From assembly GCF_903995435.1 (NCBI RefSeq), contig NC_067145.1, positions 1 through 64,000 of the forward strand: DNA of 64,000 nucleotides, written 5' to 3'. This document shows, piece after piece, positions 8,955 to 21,013 of this stretch (position 1 is its first letter; every line of letters starts with the position of its first letter). Source of the DNA: Acomys russatus (taxonomy: Eukaryota; Chordata; Mammalia; Rodentia; Muridae). The notes below the pieces were generated by a model that did not search any database, was not told the origin of the DNA, and worked only from the letters and a program-made list of their open reading frames with translations. A program made the translations under genes and the position numbers.

Positions 8955-11118
8955 GTTATGCTAAGTAAGCTTTTTAGAATAGCATCTTGTATACCTCTTA
9001 AAGGGGAGTAACTGGAAAAAGAAAAGGGACACATTTATGAAGTTAGGAGAAACTCTGCTACAACTCAGGAGGAGTCCAATGAAACAATCTGCAGAAGGGG
9101 ACACAGGGCATCTCAGGTGCATCACTGGTCAAGCCCACAGAGCCCTTGGGACTGAGAACCAGAGCTCTAGGTAGTGACAGGACTTGGGTCCTCAGGAGCT
9201 GAAGCAACACCTTCCCAAAGGTCCTGGCCCCAACTTTACCAGCTCTCCCAAGCATTGGCCCTTGCTGTAGAGGAGTTCTACTTTATTCTCAATACTTGAG
9301 CAGCTAGTTGGAGGCTTGTCCTTTGCATGAAGATAGGCCTAGTGACTGGTCATAGTAAGGGGTGACTCCTTTGCCATGGTTTAGAGCCAAATGTCTGGAC
9401 AATCCTAGTAAGCAAGCATATACATCCTAGCATCCTAACCTCTAACAGGCTGGGTGAGCATACTACTTATTCGTGGGGTATTTTGAAGGCAGTCCTCCCT
9501 CACCTAAATTCTACTTGGTGTCTCTAACTGTTTTGAAAGCATGGGCTAATGCTTTAAATCATCACTTCTACTTTCTCCATCACAGCTTAACACTACAGTG
9601 ATCCCCAACACATGTGATGCCTTTTACAAAATCCACAAAATTTACTCCAAATGGATCTTACACCTAAATGTTAAAGTCTAAGGGCAGAACCGGTAAAAGA
9701 TCTTAGAGAAACTAAGGTTCTCCGTGTTTGGCATCCTGCCTAGGATATTTCTATACCCCAGTCCTGACCCAAAAGCTTTGCCCAAATGCAGCTCCTATAG
9801 TAAAGTTATTCAAAGGCCACAGCTGGGTCCAGCCAGTGCCTAGGACCACAAGGGACCTCACAGGTGGCCCAATCTGGCCTATGCTTACCATACAACCCCA
9901 GGGAGGAAGCACCACACCACACCAGCAGCTGCTGCTCACCTTCCTGCTCTTCCCCGTTGTGGGCAGCGACCCTGAGTTCGCCATGGTGCAACTTTGGAGC
10001 TTGCCTGAGCTTCCTTCACAGGGCCCAGTGGCAGTGCTCAAAGCACAGCACACCAAACCATTCAACACAGCTCAGCTTTCCAGCTGAACCTGCAGCTAGG
10101 CGCCCGGAAAAACCCGCCTTCTCTGTGTGCTGGAAGGACACCTGGAGGCCCTGATTGGACGCGGAGTCTTGAGTGACACGAGCACCTCCCTTAGGGTGAG
10201 AGAGAGTGCTCCTGGAGGGACACAGCGTATTTTTTGCGCCCCCCGCCCCCACGGGCCCAGGCTTCCAGCCCATTGCCAGATAGGAAGAGATCTGCGTTTC
10301 AGCAGGACTAGTGTCTGTCCTCCAAAAGCGAAACCCTCTCTTTTCATGCGAGACTCACCTCACCTCTCCCGCAAGCTCTGCTCAGCAGCCTGCTGCTCCC
10401 TTCCGTGGACAGTGACCCTCCACTCACCATGTCGGGACGTTGGAACTTGCTCGAGCTTCCTCACAACAGTCAGCAGCAGAGCTCAGAGCACAGCACATCA
10501 AACTTCTCAAGCCCGCTCAGCTTCAGAGCTGAACCTCCAGCAGGGCTCCGAGAAGAACCCGCCTCCGCGTTTGACTGGCAGGTCTAACTGGAGGCCCTGA
10601 TTGGCCAGTTCATCTTAAGTGACATAAATCCTTCCTTTCTGGCTAGAGTGTGCTGCAGGGGCACAGAATCGCGGTTCCTGGCCCCAGGCTTCCTATCCAC
10701 GGACAAACCTTTTCCAGAAGTGCAGAGGTTTGCATTTCAGTAGAACTGTCCTCCAATAGCCTTAACGTCGTCTTTCGGACTAGCCTAGGGAGGATCCACC
10801 ACTTGAGCTTCCTCCGCTCAGCCACAGACTCCTCCCCCCTGCTTGTGCAGAGACCCTGACTTCACTATGTCACAGCACCCAGCAGGCACCTCCCCTTCTT
10901 CCTCCTGTACCTATGTGGGTAATTTGCAGAGCCCAATACTCAATTGGCAGTGAAATTATCAGTCGGTCCCTAAATTAAAGAGAGATTTCAGGAGACACGA
11001 CTTTTGTTCTGTTTCTTCAAGCTGGGTTCAGGTAAACTCCTGCAACGTGTTACCTGGTAGGAATCAGACAACCCTGGAGAAAAGAGGGAAACCTAGCATC
11101 CTCTGTAAAGGACAACCA
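8955..11118 (+). repeat. P2 block: direct copy flanking the provirus (3' side)
   Basis: Same orientation as P1 and the longest copy. It starts with tagaatagcatcttgtatac, which is also present at ~27,180 (minus) in the spacer. It runs through the caaactcaggaggag-like and catcctaacctctaacaggc landmarks, the tandem CCAAT units (9,915-10,880) and a terminal ~240 bp that is ~97% identical to 37,266-37,500. Near the end, ctgggttcaggtaaactcc could serve as a splice donor (CAG/GTAAAC). A terminal repeat of the ERV or a segmental-duplication unit are both possible. Confidence 0.65.
9915..10880 (+). repeat. Tandem ~460-bp promoter-like units in P2
   Basis: Two full units and the start of a third. Each begins around cagctgctgctcaccttcc or its variant (9,918; 10,390; 10,838), passes a cagtgacccts-caccatg segment, carries ga-acccgcct, then gaggccctgattgg (10,146; 10,592), then a gggacacag/ggggcacag box. 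The region is CpG-richer than its surroundings. The right arm lacks the equivalent of about 10,226-10,758, i.e. one unit, so copy number differs between arms. P1 holds about 1.3 units (3,815-4,400). Confidence 0.65.
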
Positions 11119-11169
11119 GGTCTAGACAGAGAGACTTTGTCTTCAGAAACAAAAGTAAAAATATAACAA

Positions 11170-14100
11170 TATCAGGGAAGCAAAACAGAAAAGGGCTTGA
11201 TACTTTTAATGCAGAATGCAAGCCGACTTTCAAGGAAGACTTGATGCCAAGTCTGCTCAACATGTTCTATGAAATAGAAAGAGAAAGAACATTACTCAAT
11301 TTATTTTACACAGCCATGGTTACCCTGATACACACAGCACATAATGTCCCAACAAATAAAAAGTAGTGCAATCAAGACATGCAAACGTACGCAAGAAAAC
11401 ATTTGCAAATGGAATCCAAGAACACATCAAGAAGATAACCCACAAAATCAAGTAAGCTTCTTCCCACAGATGCAGGGATGGTGCAACTGGAGTTGAATCA
11501 TGTGCTAACGGAATCAGAAAATCAGTAAATGTAAACCAACATATAAACAAACTGACAGGAAAAGATAAAAACCACCCATATGACCATCTCATTAGACACC
11601 AAAACAAGCCTTTGACAAAATCCAACACCACTTTATAGTGCAAGCCTTGGGGAGAGTCAGAAATAGCTAAGCATAAAAAGGAAATTGACAGCAAGCCTAT
11701 AGCCATCATCAAATTAAATGGAGAGAAACCAAAAGCAATTCCACTACAATCAGGAACACACAAGGCTGTTCACTCTGTTCATATTTATTCAATATAGGAT
11801 GTGAATAAATAGTTAGATCAATAAGGCAGCTGAAGGAGATGAAGGAGATCTAATTTGAAAAAAAAAGTCAAAGTATCCTAAAGACAGTGTTCATTAATGC
11901 TCTCCAAAATTCCACTACCATCTTTCTACAGCAGATAAAAACTTTCAGGAAAGTGGCTATATTTAAGATTGACTAAAAAAATAAAAAAAATAAAAAAATC
12001 AGTAGCCCTCCCATATATATCCTATATAAAGATGTCAAATGGACTGAGAGAGAATTCAGGGAAACAAAACACTTCAAAATAGCCTCAAATGACATAAAAC
12101 ATCTTAGAGTAACTCTAAAAAAGCAAGTGAAAGGTACGTATGACTAAATCTTCCAAGTTTTGCAGACGGTAACTGAAGAAGATATCAGAAGATGGAAGCG
12201 TCCCGCATGCTCATGGATTGGTATGATTATTATAGCAAAACCAGCCATCTTATCTACATATGAAATGAAATCTACATATTAAAAATAAAGGGCCGGAGCG
12301 ATGGCTCAGCAGTTAAGAGCACCATCTGCTCTTCCAGAGGTCCTGAGTTCAATTCCCAGCAACTGCATGGTGGCTCACAACCATCTATCATGAGATCTGG
12401 TTCCCTCTTCTGGTGTGCAGGTGTACATGCAGGCACAACATTGTATGTGTAATAAATAAATACACCTTTAAAAAAAACTATCAAAATTACAAAAGAATAG
12501 TTTATACACCTTGAAAGGACAATTCCAAGCTTCATACAGAATAACAAAAGCTGTAACAATTCACAGTGAAAGAACTGCATGGTGTTTGGCATAAAAACAG
12601 ACATATTGACCAATGGAATCAAATTGAAAGCCAAGATATAAGTCCAATCACATATGGACATCTTATTTTAATAAGTCATTTGGAAACACACAGTGGGAAA
12701 AGAAAGCACCCTCAACAAGTAGAGTTGCCTAAACTGTATCTCTACAGTGGAAGTATGTAAGTAGACACATATTTTTTGCTGGCACAAAATGCAAGTCCAA
12801 GTAGATCAAAGACTTAAAAATAAAGCCAGACACACTTAACCTGATGAAAGAGAAAGAAGTTAACATTCTTGAATCCACTGGCATAAAGACAGCCTTTTGA
12901 ACAGGAAACCAATAGTGCAATAATTAATAAATTGGATCTCATTAAACTGAAACACTTCTATAAGGCCAAAACCCAGTCAAATGTACATCTGGCAATCTAA
13001 GAAAAGGGAAAAGATTTTTAGATAATCCCCAACTAGTAGAGGCCTACTATACAAAATATAAAAAGACCTCAAGGAACTGTATGTTCCCCAAACAAAAAAA
13101 TCCAATTAAAATGGAGATGTAAAGAGAGAATTCTCAGCAGAAGAATCTGAAATGGATGAGAAACACATAAAGAAATGCTCACCATCTCCAGCCATCATGG
13201 AAATGCAAACAAAAGCTACTTTGAGATTCCATCTTATATCTGCCAGATTGGCTAAGATCAATAACACAAGGAACAGCTCATGTTGGCCAGGATATGGAGG
13301 AAGGGAAACACTGGTCCACTGCTTGTGAGTGTGATAACTTCATTCAGCCAGTATGGTAATCAGTATCATGAATCCTCAGAAATTTAGGAATCTATCTAAG
13401 TCAAGTCACAGGGAAGACCACTCTTGGGCATATATGCAAACCACAAGGGCATACATGCATCCTACCACAAGGATACTTATTCAACTATGTTTATAGCAGC
13501 TTTATTTAAACTACCCAGAAACTGAAAACAACCTAGATGACCCTGAACTCAAATGGATAAATAAAATGTGGTATTTTAAGACAATGTAGTCTCCCTCAAT
13601 AGGTAAAAAGATGACCACATGAGATTTATAGGCAAATGAGTGCAAGGAGAAAAAACTTACCCTAAGTAAAGTAAACTAGATGCAGAATGACAGGTATGGT
13701 ACACATTTGCTTAAAAGTTGATATTGGCTATTATGTAAGTGATAATCAAGCTACATGCCACAGACCCACAGAGGCTACAGTCTCAGTGTCCAATACAGCC
13801 ATCTCACCTCATACCTGGGAAATCCTCCTGCAAAATGTCATTCAAATTCAAAGAGTAGCAACAACCAAAGCAAAAGTGACTATGAACTTGAAAGCAAGAA
13901 ATGGCAGGTAAATGGGAGGTGAATGTAAAAAACGAAAGAAAGAACATGGCTACTCCTAGGTATTGTGGATAAAATAAAATCCACATTTATTGTGGATAAA
14001 AGTGATATCTTGGAGAACACAGAGTAGACATGCCCCTGAGCCTTGTGAGGAAAGGGAGGGAAGGACACAGGAGAGCCAAACAAGAGAAAACGGTAGTTAA

Positions 14101-14270
14101 AAAGACTAGGTAACTAAAATGGCTGGATTACAGAAGGAACGGCAGGCAGGAGAAAGGCAGCACAACCCCCTGGGCTAGAAGGCAGGGTATGGCAGCCAGG
14201 ATGCTGCAACAGGGAACGCAGGGATGCTGGGGGAACTGGTAGCACACCTCAACCATTTGTCCCAGGATTT
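11170..14270 (+). mobile_element. Old LINE-1 fragment, sense (ORF2 RT to 3'UTR)
   Basis: Decayed ORF2 is recognisable: acagccatggttaccctgat, a tctcattagacaccaaaaca RT block, a DQWNQIESQD-like stretch near 12,600, and a C-terminal part near 13,200-13,330 (atgttggccaggatatggag). It then passes into 3'UTR-like sequence. Many stops and indels. A B2 interrupts it at 12,290. No long ORF survives. Confidence 0.8.
12290..12476 (+). mobile_element. B2 SINE, near full length
   Basis: gggccggagcgatggctcag with a tRNA-like A/B-box region, ggtcctgagttcaattccca, and an aataaataaataca tail. Inserted in old L1 ORF2. Confidence 0.92.
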
Positions 14271-14595
14271 GATTCTCAACAATAGGAAAGAACGAGAAGG
14301 TTAGGATGATTTAATTATAATCTCATAAATACTTGAAAGTGTTGAAAAAGGGTCTCTGGTCCAGAGTTCTCCAGGGAGTAGACATACGTACGAAGGCACA
14401 CCAAGTATTCCTCATGCCTTTTCTCTCAGGCTGTCAGTTTTCAGACAGGAAAAATAACATTCCTGTTAGGCACAGCCACACCCATTTGTCAAAATCTTCT
14501 GTGTTGGTTGAACTAGTGTAACTATAGTAATATGGTTGCTATAAATAAATAAGTTCAGTTCCTTATACAGAGTCTTGAATGCCCTGGACTGTGCA

Positions 14596-14610
14596 TAAAA
14601 AAGAAAAAAA

Positions 14611-14662
<52 letters not shown>

Positions 14663-14668
14663 AAAAAA
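14596..14668 (+). repeat. (GAAA)n microsatellite
   Basis: About 16 GAAA repeats after an A-rich lead-in. Confidence 0.95.
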
Positions 14669-14689
14669 TCCCCAATTGGAACTTGTATT

Positions 14690-14840
14690 GACTGTCTACA
14701 ATTGATTACCTGACTACTCATTGCTAAGGCCAAGTACTGTCAAAGCAGGAAAGCTCCCTTTCCTTCCTGCCCATCCCTTTCTGTGCTGTGACTACACCCG
14801 CTTCAAAGGTGGTCAGTGAACTCCTCAACCCTTACACAGG
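14690..14840 (+). repeat. Direct repeat of 26,020-26,165
   Basis: aattgattacctgactactc recurs in the same orientation at ~26,030, and homology (about 85-90% by eye) covers the next ~130 bp. Each copy follows a decayed sense L1 ORF2 and precedes more arm-like DNA. The spacer therefore contains a duplicated, diverged flank. Confidence 0.75.
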
Positions 14841-14939
14841 ACCATGGACAAATATTGTTTCCTGGTTCGCTCTCGTGCTTTGACACTGTGCAATGCACAG
14901 CTAGCTCTCTTATCCAACCCAGCGCCCTTGCTTAAGTTT

Positions 14940-15118
14940 TTTTTTTTTTTAAGATTTGTTTATTTATCATGAACGTGTTCTGCCAGCATGTCCACCTACA
15001 CACCAGAAGGGGTCACCAGATCTCACATGCGAGCCACCCCGTGGTTGCTGGGAATTGAACTCAGGACCTTTGGAAGAGCAGGGACTGCTCTTCACCTCTG
15101 AGCCATCTCTCTAGCTCT
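14940..15118 (-). mobile_element. B2 SINE (antisense)
   Basis: aagatttgtttatttatcat leads into ggaattgaactcaggacctt and gagccatctctctagctc. It is inserted in the spacer copy of the small-gene promoter region. Confidence 0.9.
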
Positions 15119-15900
15119 TGCGAAAGGATTTTGCCTTCCCCAGTGGAAAAGTCTTCCCACCTCAATCATCACAATCTCTCACAGACATAAAATTAAATGA
15201 ATTTTTATGAATAAATTAATCAATTCATTCATTTACTTTTTCATGCTACAGTCTGATCACAGGCTCCTCCCTCCTCTCCTCCTGGTATCCTCCTCTCACC
15301 CACTGCCAACGTTCTCTCTCTTCTCATTAGAAAAAGGAGCCCCCACATACCAGTCCACTCCAGCACATCAAGTTCCATCAGGACTATGTGCATCCTCTTC
15401 CAATGAGGCCAGACAAGGCAGCCAGCAACAGGAAAGTGATGCAAAAGCAGGCACCTGCATCTATGTCCAGACAGCCCACACTTCAATTGCTAAGGGACCA
15501 CATGAAGATGAAGCTACCCATCAGCTACATATGTGTAGGAGGCCTAGATCCAGTCCATGTATGCTCTTTGGTTGGTAGCAGTCAGCCATTTTGATGAGGG
15601 CATGCCCTCAACTTAAGATCCATTGGATCACTGTAGGCCCTAAAATGTTGACAACTGAAGTTAATTAGGACACAGTGAAAACTTTTTAAAAGCCCAAATG
15701 TGTTAACCATATCAATCACTTAAAAGTAGCAAAAACCCAAACATTGATGATTGCAACAACCAGTAAGCACAGATTTGCCAAGGCAAGTCTTTAGGATCAA
15801 GAAGAGAAAACTAAAACTGCCTCTTTACAGAAAGTTCCCTTAACAACAAAAACTCAATATAATATAATATAATAAATTTGAGAAGACAGAAAAATACATG
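15119..15900 (+). repeat. Third, diverged copy of left-arm 1,064-1,445
   Basis: ttttgccttcccc-agtggaaaagtcttccca parallels 1,068-1,095. Around 15,700, atcaatcacttaaaagtagc and acattgatgattgcaacaac parallel 1,270-1,315, and agtctttaggatcaagaaga parallels 1,353-1,372. The orientation matches the left arm. Between the two homologous parts (~15,200-15,650) is unrelated unique-looking DNA. Identity is clearly lower than between the two arms. Confidence 0.7.
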
Positions 15901-16005
15901 GAGTTCTCTCTTTTCCTGAGAAAATAACAATATAATTGGATCATAATTATAGTCATCCACAACATAGATGGCACCCCAAATATAGAAGAAGACAAGAACA
16001 AAATG

Positions 16006-16160
16006 GCTGGGTGTGGTGACGAACAGCTTTAATCCCAACATTCAGGAGGCAGAGGCAGTCAGCTCTCTGTTTGTTCAAACTACCCTGGTTTACAAAATGA
16101 GTCCAGGACAGCCAGGGCTGTTGCACAGAGAAACCCTCACTTGAGAAACTAAAAACCAAA
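16006..16160 (+). mobile_element. B1 SINE
   Basis: ggctgggtgtggtgacgaac, then caggaggcagaggcagtcag and gtccaggacagccagggctg, with an A-rich tail. Confidence 0.88.
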
Positions 16161-16560
16161 CCAAACCAAAATAAACAAAAACAGTCAAAGAAATCAGTGG
16201 CCAGCACTCATGTTGTGCACTGTTTCCTTCCTTTGCCAATCCTAGAGAAAGCATTTGAAGTGGAGAGAATCAGTTAAAGCATTCTGATGTCTTAGCATTG
16301 GAGAAAAATCACTTTAACTACTAAAGTATCTCTTCTCTTATGGTCTAGAAAAAAGACTGTCTTAGGATCACTTAGAAAACATTTTATTTCCTATGATTGA
16401 TGATGGGATGTAAGTCTGTATCAGACAGAGGAAAGTAAAACTTTTATAATCCAAATGCAAGATTTGGATTTTAAAAGTAAAATGGGTTTTAAAACAAAGA
16501 GTGTATGATTTGTGTTATACAAATAAAGTAGATTGTTTTACATTTATTGCCTTATAAAAT
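16161..16560. other. No recognisable feature
   Basis: AT-rich unique-looking sequence between a B1 tail and the L1 target site. No open frame, RNA or repeat is recognised. Confidence 0.5.
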
Positions 16561-16561
16561 C

Positions 16562-16574
16562 ATAATCACTTTTC
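16562..16574 (-). repeat. L1 target-site duplication, 3' side
   Basis: ataatcacttttc here is repeated exactly at 24,133-24,145. The preceding c also matches (16,561 and 24,132) but could belong to the element. Confidence 0.9.
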
Positions 16575-17147
16575 TTTTTTTTTAATTTTTATTTTATTTT
16601 ATTTTTTATTAATTTATTCTTGTAAAATCTAAAGTTTAATCCAACCCTTTTAACCTCCCATTCCTCCACCCCCCCCAATTTTCTCATTATTCCCCTCCCC
16701 TATGACTGTTCCTGAGGGGGATTACCTCCCCCTATATATTCTCATAGGGTATCAAGTCTCTTCTTGGCTAACCTGCTGTCCTTCCTCTGAGTGCCACCAG
16801 GTCTCCCCCTCCAGGGGACATGGTCAAATGTGAGGCACCATAGTACGTGAGAAAGTCACTTCACACTCTCCACTCAACTGTGGAGAATATTCTGACCATT
16901 GGCTAGATCTGGGTAGGGGTTTAAAGTTTACCTCCTGTATTGTCCTTGGCTGGTGCCTTAGTTTGAGCGGGACCCCTGGGCCCAAATCTGCCTATCATAT
17001 TGTTCTACTTGTAGATTTCTAGGACCTCTGGATCCTTCTACTTTGCAATTCTCCCATGGTTCTCTCATCTAGAGTCCCAATAGGATGTCCTCCCCTCTGT
17101 CCCAGTTTTGTGGTAAGTGAAGGCTTTGGTGGGACATGCCCCTTGGG

Positions 17148-20100
17148 CTAGTATGCAGATATAAGTGAGTATATACCATTTAAGTCTTTCTGCTTCTGGG
17201 TTAACTCACTCATTATGATCATTTCTAGCTCAATCCATTTATCCACAAATTTCGGGAATTCCTTGTTTTTAATAGCTGAGTAGTATTCCATAGTGTATAT
17301 GTACCACAGTTTCTTTATCCATTCTTCTACTGAGGGACACTTAGGCTGTTTCCATGATCTGTCTATTATGAATAAGGCTGCTATGAACATGGTTGAGCAA
17401 ATTTTCTTGTTGTGTGCTGGAGCATCTTCTGGGTATATTCCAAGGAGTGGAATAGCTGGGTCTTGAGGAAGCCCTATTCCCATTTTTCTGAGATAGCACC
17501 AGATAGATTTCCAAAGTGGCTGTACTAGTTTGCATTCCCACCAGCAATGAAGGAGTGTTCCTCTCTCCCCACATCCTCGCCAGCATGTGGTGTCACTTGA
17601 GTTTTTGATCTTAGCCATTCTGATGGGTGTAAGATGGAATCTCAGAGTTGTTTTGATTTGCATTTCCCTGATGACTAAGGAGGTTGAGCATTTCTTTAAG
17701 TGTTTCTCAGCCATTTGATATTCCTCTGTTGAGAATTCTCTGTTTAGTTCCAAGCCCCATTTCTCAATCGGGTTATTTGGTTTGGTGGTGTTTAATTTCT
17801 TGAGTTCTTTATATATTTTGGATATTAGACCTTTGTCAGATGTAAGGTTGGTGAAGATCTTTTCCCAGTCTGTAGGCTGTCGCTTTGTTCTCTTGACAGT
17901 GTCTCCAGCCTTACAGAAGCTTCTCAGTCTCATGAGGTCCCATTTATTAATTGTTGACATTAAGGCCGGGGCTGTTGGTGTTCTGTTCAGGAAGTTGTCT
18001 CCTGTGCCAATATGTTCCAGGCTCTTCCCCACTTTTTCTTCTAAGTGACTTAGTGTCTCTGGTTTTATGTTGAGGTCTTTAATCCACTTGGATTTGAGTT
18101 TTGTGCAAGGTGACAAATATGGGTCCAGTTGCATTTTTTTACACATAGACCTCCAGTTAGACCAGCACCATTTGTTGAAGATGCTATCCTTTTTCCATTG
18201 AATGGATTTGGCTTCTTTGTCAAAAATCAAGTGACCATATGTGTGTGGATTCATATCTGGGTCTTCGATTCGATTCCACTGATCAACCAGCCTGTTGCTG
18301 TGCCAGTACCAAGCTGTTTTAATTACTATTGCTTTATAGTACAGTTTGAGATCAGGTATGGAGATTCCTCCGGAGCACCTTTTATTGTACAAGATTGTTT
18401 TAGCTATTCTGGGTTTTTTGTTTTTCCATATGAAGTTCAGAATTGAACTTTCAATGTCTTTAAAAAATTGTAGGTATTTGGATAGGGATTGCATTGAATC
18501 TGTAGATTGCTTTTGGTAGGATGGCCATTTTTACTATGTTAATCCATAAGCAAGGAAGATCATTCCATCTTCTCAGGTCATCTTCAATCTCTTTCTTCAG
18601 AGCTTTGAATTTTTTTTCAAACACGTCCTTCACTTGCTTAGTTAGAGTGACTCCTAGATATTTTATATTGCTTGTGGCTAATGTGAAGGGTGTGGCTTTC
18701 CTAATTTCTTCCTCTGCAAGCTTGTCATTTGTGTATAGGAAGGCTACAGACTTTTTTGAGTTAATTTTGTATCCAGCTAATTTGCTGAAGGTGTTTATCA
18801 GCTGTAGGAGTTCTCTGGTGGAATATTGGGATTCACTTATGTACACTATCATATCATCTGCAAATAGAGATCATTTGACTTCCTCCTTTCCCATTTGGAT
18901 ACCCTTGATCTCCTTTTGTTGTCTTATTGCTCTGGCTAGAACTTCGAGTACTATATTGAAGAGATATGGAGAGAGTGGGCAGCCTTGCCTTGTTCCCGAT
19001 TTGAGAGGAATTTCCTTGAGTATCTCACCATTTACTTTGATTTTGGCTATTGGCTTGCTGTATAGCCTTTATTATGTTGAGGAAAGTGCCTTGTATGCCC
19101 GATCTCTCTAAAACTTTAAGCATGAATGGGTGTTGAATTTTATCAAATGCTTTCTCTGCATCCAAGGAGATGATCATGTGGTTTTTCATTTTCAGTTTGT
19201 TTATATGGTGGATTACATTGATGGATTTCCGTATATTAAACCATCCCTGCATGCCTGGAAAGAAGCCTACTTGGTCATTATGAATGATATCTTTGATGTG
19301 TTCCTGTATTTGTTTTGCAAGTATTTTATTTAGTATTTTTGCATCTATGTTCATAAGAGAAATTGGTCTGAAATTCTCTTTCTTTGTTGAGTCTTTGTGA
19401 GGTTTAGGTATCAATGAGACTATGGCCTCATAGAATGAATTTGGTAATTTTCCATCCATTTCTATCTTTTGGAGTAGCTTGAAGGGTATCGGTATTAGCT
19501 CGCCCTTGAAGGTCTGGTAGAATTCTGCACTGAAACCATCTGGCCCTGGGCTTTTTTTGGTTGGGAGACTATCAATGATTGTTTCTATTTCTGTAGGGGA
19601 AATGGGACTATTTAGCTTGTTTATCTGTTCTTTACTCAACTTTGGCAATTGAAATTGATCAAGAAAATCGTCCATTTCCCTTAGATTCTCAAATTTTGTG
19701 GCATATATGCCTTCAAAGTAGGATCTTATGATTCTTTGTATTTCTTCAGTGTCTGTTGTTATGTCTCCCTTTTCGTTTCTGATTTTGTTGATTTCAATAC
19801 TGTCTCTCTGCCTTTTAGTTAGTTTGGCTAATGGTCTGTCTATCTTGTTGATTTTCTCAAAGAACCAGCTCTTGGTTTTGTTGATTCTTTGGACTGTTTT
19901 CTTGGTTTCTAATTTGTTAATTTTACCCTTGAGTTTGATTATTTCCAGACGTCTACTCCTTTTGGGTGTTTCTGCTTCTTTTTTTTCCTAGGGCTTCCAG
20001 TTGTGTCGTTAAGATGCTTATGTGCGATGTTTCCAATTTCTTTTTAAAGGCACTTAGTGCTATCAATTTTCCTCTTAGCACTGCTTTCAATGTATCCAAC

Positions 20101-21006
20101 AAATTTGGGTACATTGTTCCTTCATTTTCATTGAATTTCAGAAACTCCTTGATTTCTTTCTTTATTTCTTCCCTGACCCAGGTGTCATTTAGCAGAGAGT
20201 TGTTTAGTTTCCACGTAAGTGTAGGCTTTTTGTTATTTCTGTTGTTGTTGAATTGCAGCCTAAGAGCATGGTGATCTGATAGGATACAAGGTATTATTTC
20301 AATCCTCTTGTATCTGTTGAGGCTTGCTTTGTGACCTACGATGTGATCAATTTTGGAGAAGGTTCCATGGGGTTCAGAGAAGAAGGTATATTCTTTCTTG
20401 TTTGGGTGAAAGGTTCTATAGATATCTGTTAGATCCATTTGACCCATGGCATTGGTGATGATGTTATTTCTCGGTTTAGTTTCTGTTTCAATGACTTATC
20501 CTTCAGTGAGAGTGGGGTGTTGAAGTCCTCCACTCTTATTGTGTGGGGATCGATGTGTGGTTTAAGCCTTTTTAGCAGATCTTTTACAAATGTGGGTGCC
20601 CTTGTATTGGGAGCATCGATGTTCAGAATTGTGATGTCATCTTGGTTGACTTTACCTTTGATGAGTATGAAGTGTCCTTCCTCATCCCTTTTGATTAATT
20701 TTGGTTGAAAGTCTATTTTGTTCGATACTAAAATAGCTACGCCTGCTTGCTTCTTGTGACCATTTGCTTGGAATATTTTTTCCAACCTTTTACCCTGAGG
20801 TAATGCCTATCATTATGAGTGAGATGTGTTTCTTGAATGCAGAAGAATGTTGGATCTTGTTTATGCACCCATTCAGTTAGTCTGTGTCTTTTTATTGGAG
20901 AATTGAGACCATTGATGTTGAGAGATATTAATGACCAGTGACTGTTCAGAGTCTTAACTTTGATGTTGGTTCCAGTCGAGCATTTGTGTAGTTGTGTTTT
21001 TGCCAT
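17148..21006 (-). pseudogene. L1 ORF2p (endonuclease-RT), disrupted
   Basis: Starts at 21,006, 7 nt after the ORF1 stop. Successive open pieces in shifting frames: 21,006-20,737; 20,785-20,429; 20,447-19,953; ~19,990-19,025; ~19,060-18,460; 18,494-17,148. The endonuclease begins with SLNINGLNSP and an IQETHL catalytic Glu motif, and SDHHAL marks its C-terminal catalytic His. The RT contains SLDAEKAFDK and FADDM (codons 18,850-18,864); an in-frame TGA (18,871-18,873) sits two codons before that catalytic motif. One frameshift lies in an A8 run near 19,985. The C-terminal cysteine motif CWRGCGERGTLLHCWWEC is intact in the last 448-codon piece. Normally ORF2p nicks target DNA and copies L1 RNA. 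Confidence 0.93.
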
Positions 21007-21013
21007 GGGATAG

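Larger units (their letters stand above)
115..11118 (+). repeat. Left arm of large inverted segmental duplication
   Basis: Seen: this stretch is repeated as its reverse complement at about 37,266-54,530. Anchors: 172-330 pairs with 54,291-54,490; 900-1,130 with 53,500-53,720; 2,277-2,500 with 50,490-52,445; 3,640-4,400 with 47,950-48,700; 5,120-8,820 with 39,300-42,957; 8,955-11,118 with 37,266-39,300. The inner edge is sharp: homology stops just after the shared CTCTGTAAAG. The outer edge is vague and may continue beyond the window. Divergence by eye is roughly 3% at the inner end and nearer 10% elsewhere. Left-only events include a B1 at ~8,829, a B2 with (TC)n at ~8,220-8,456, deletions equivalent to right 49,900-50,336 and 51,925-52,350, and a 26-bp minisatellite. 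Confidence 0.9.

Noticed and set aside
10127..10600. 157-codon plus-strand frame in P2
   Set aside because: Lies in tandem CpG-rich promoter-like units, is not conserved in the right arm (one unit missing) and has no domain.
18521..19111. 196-codon plus-strand open frame inside the L1
   Set aside because: Antisense shadow of the ORF2 RT region; no recognisable protein.
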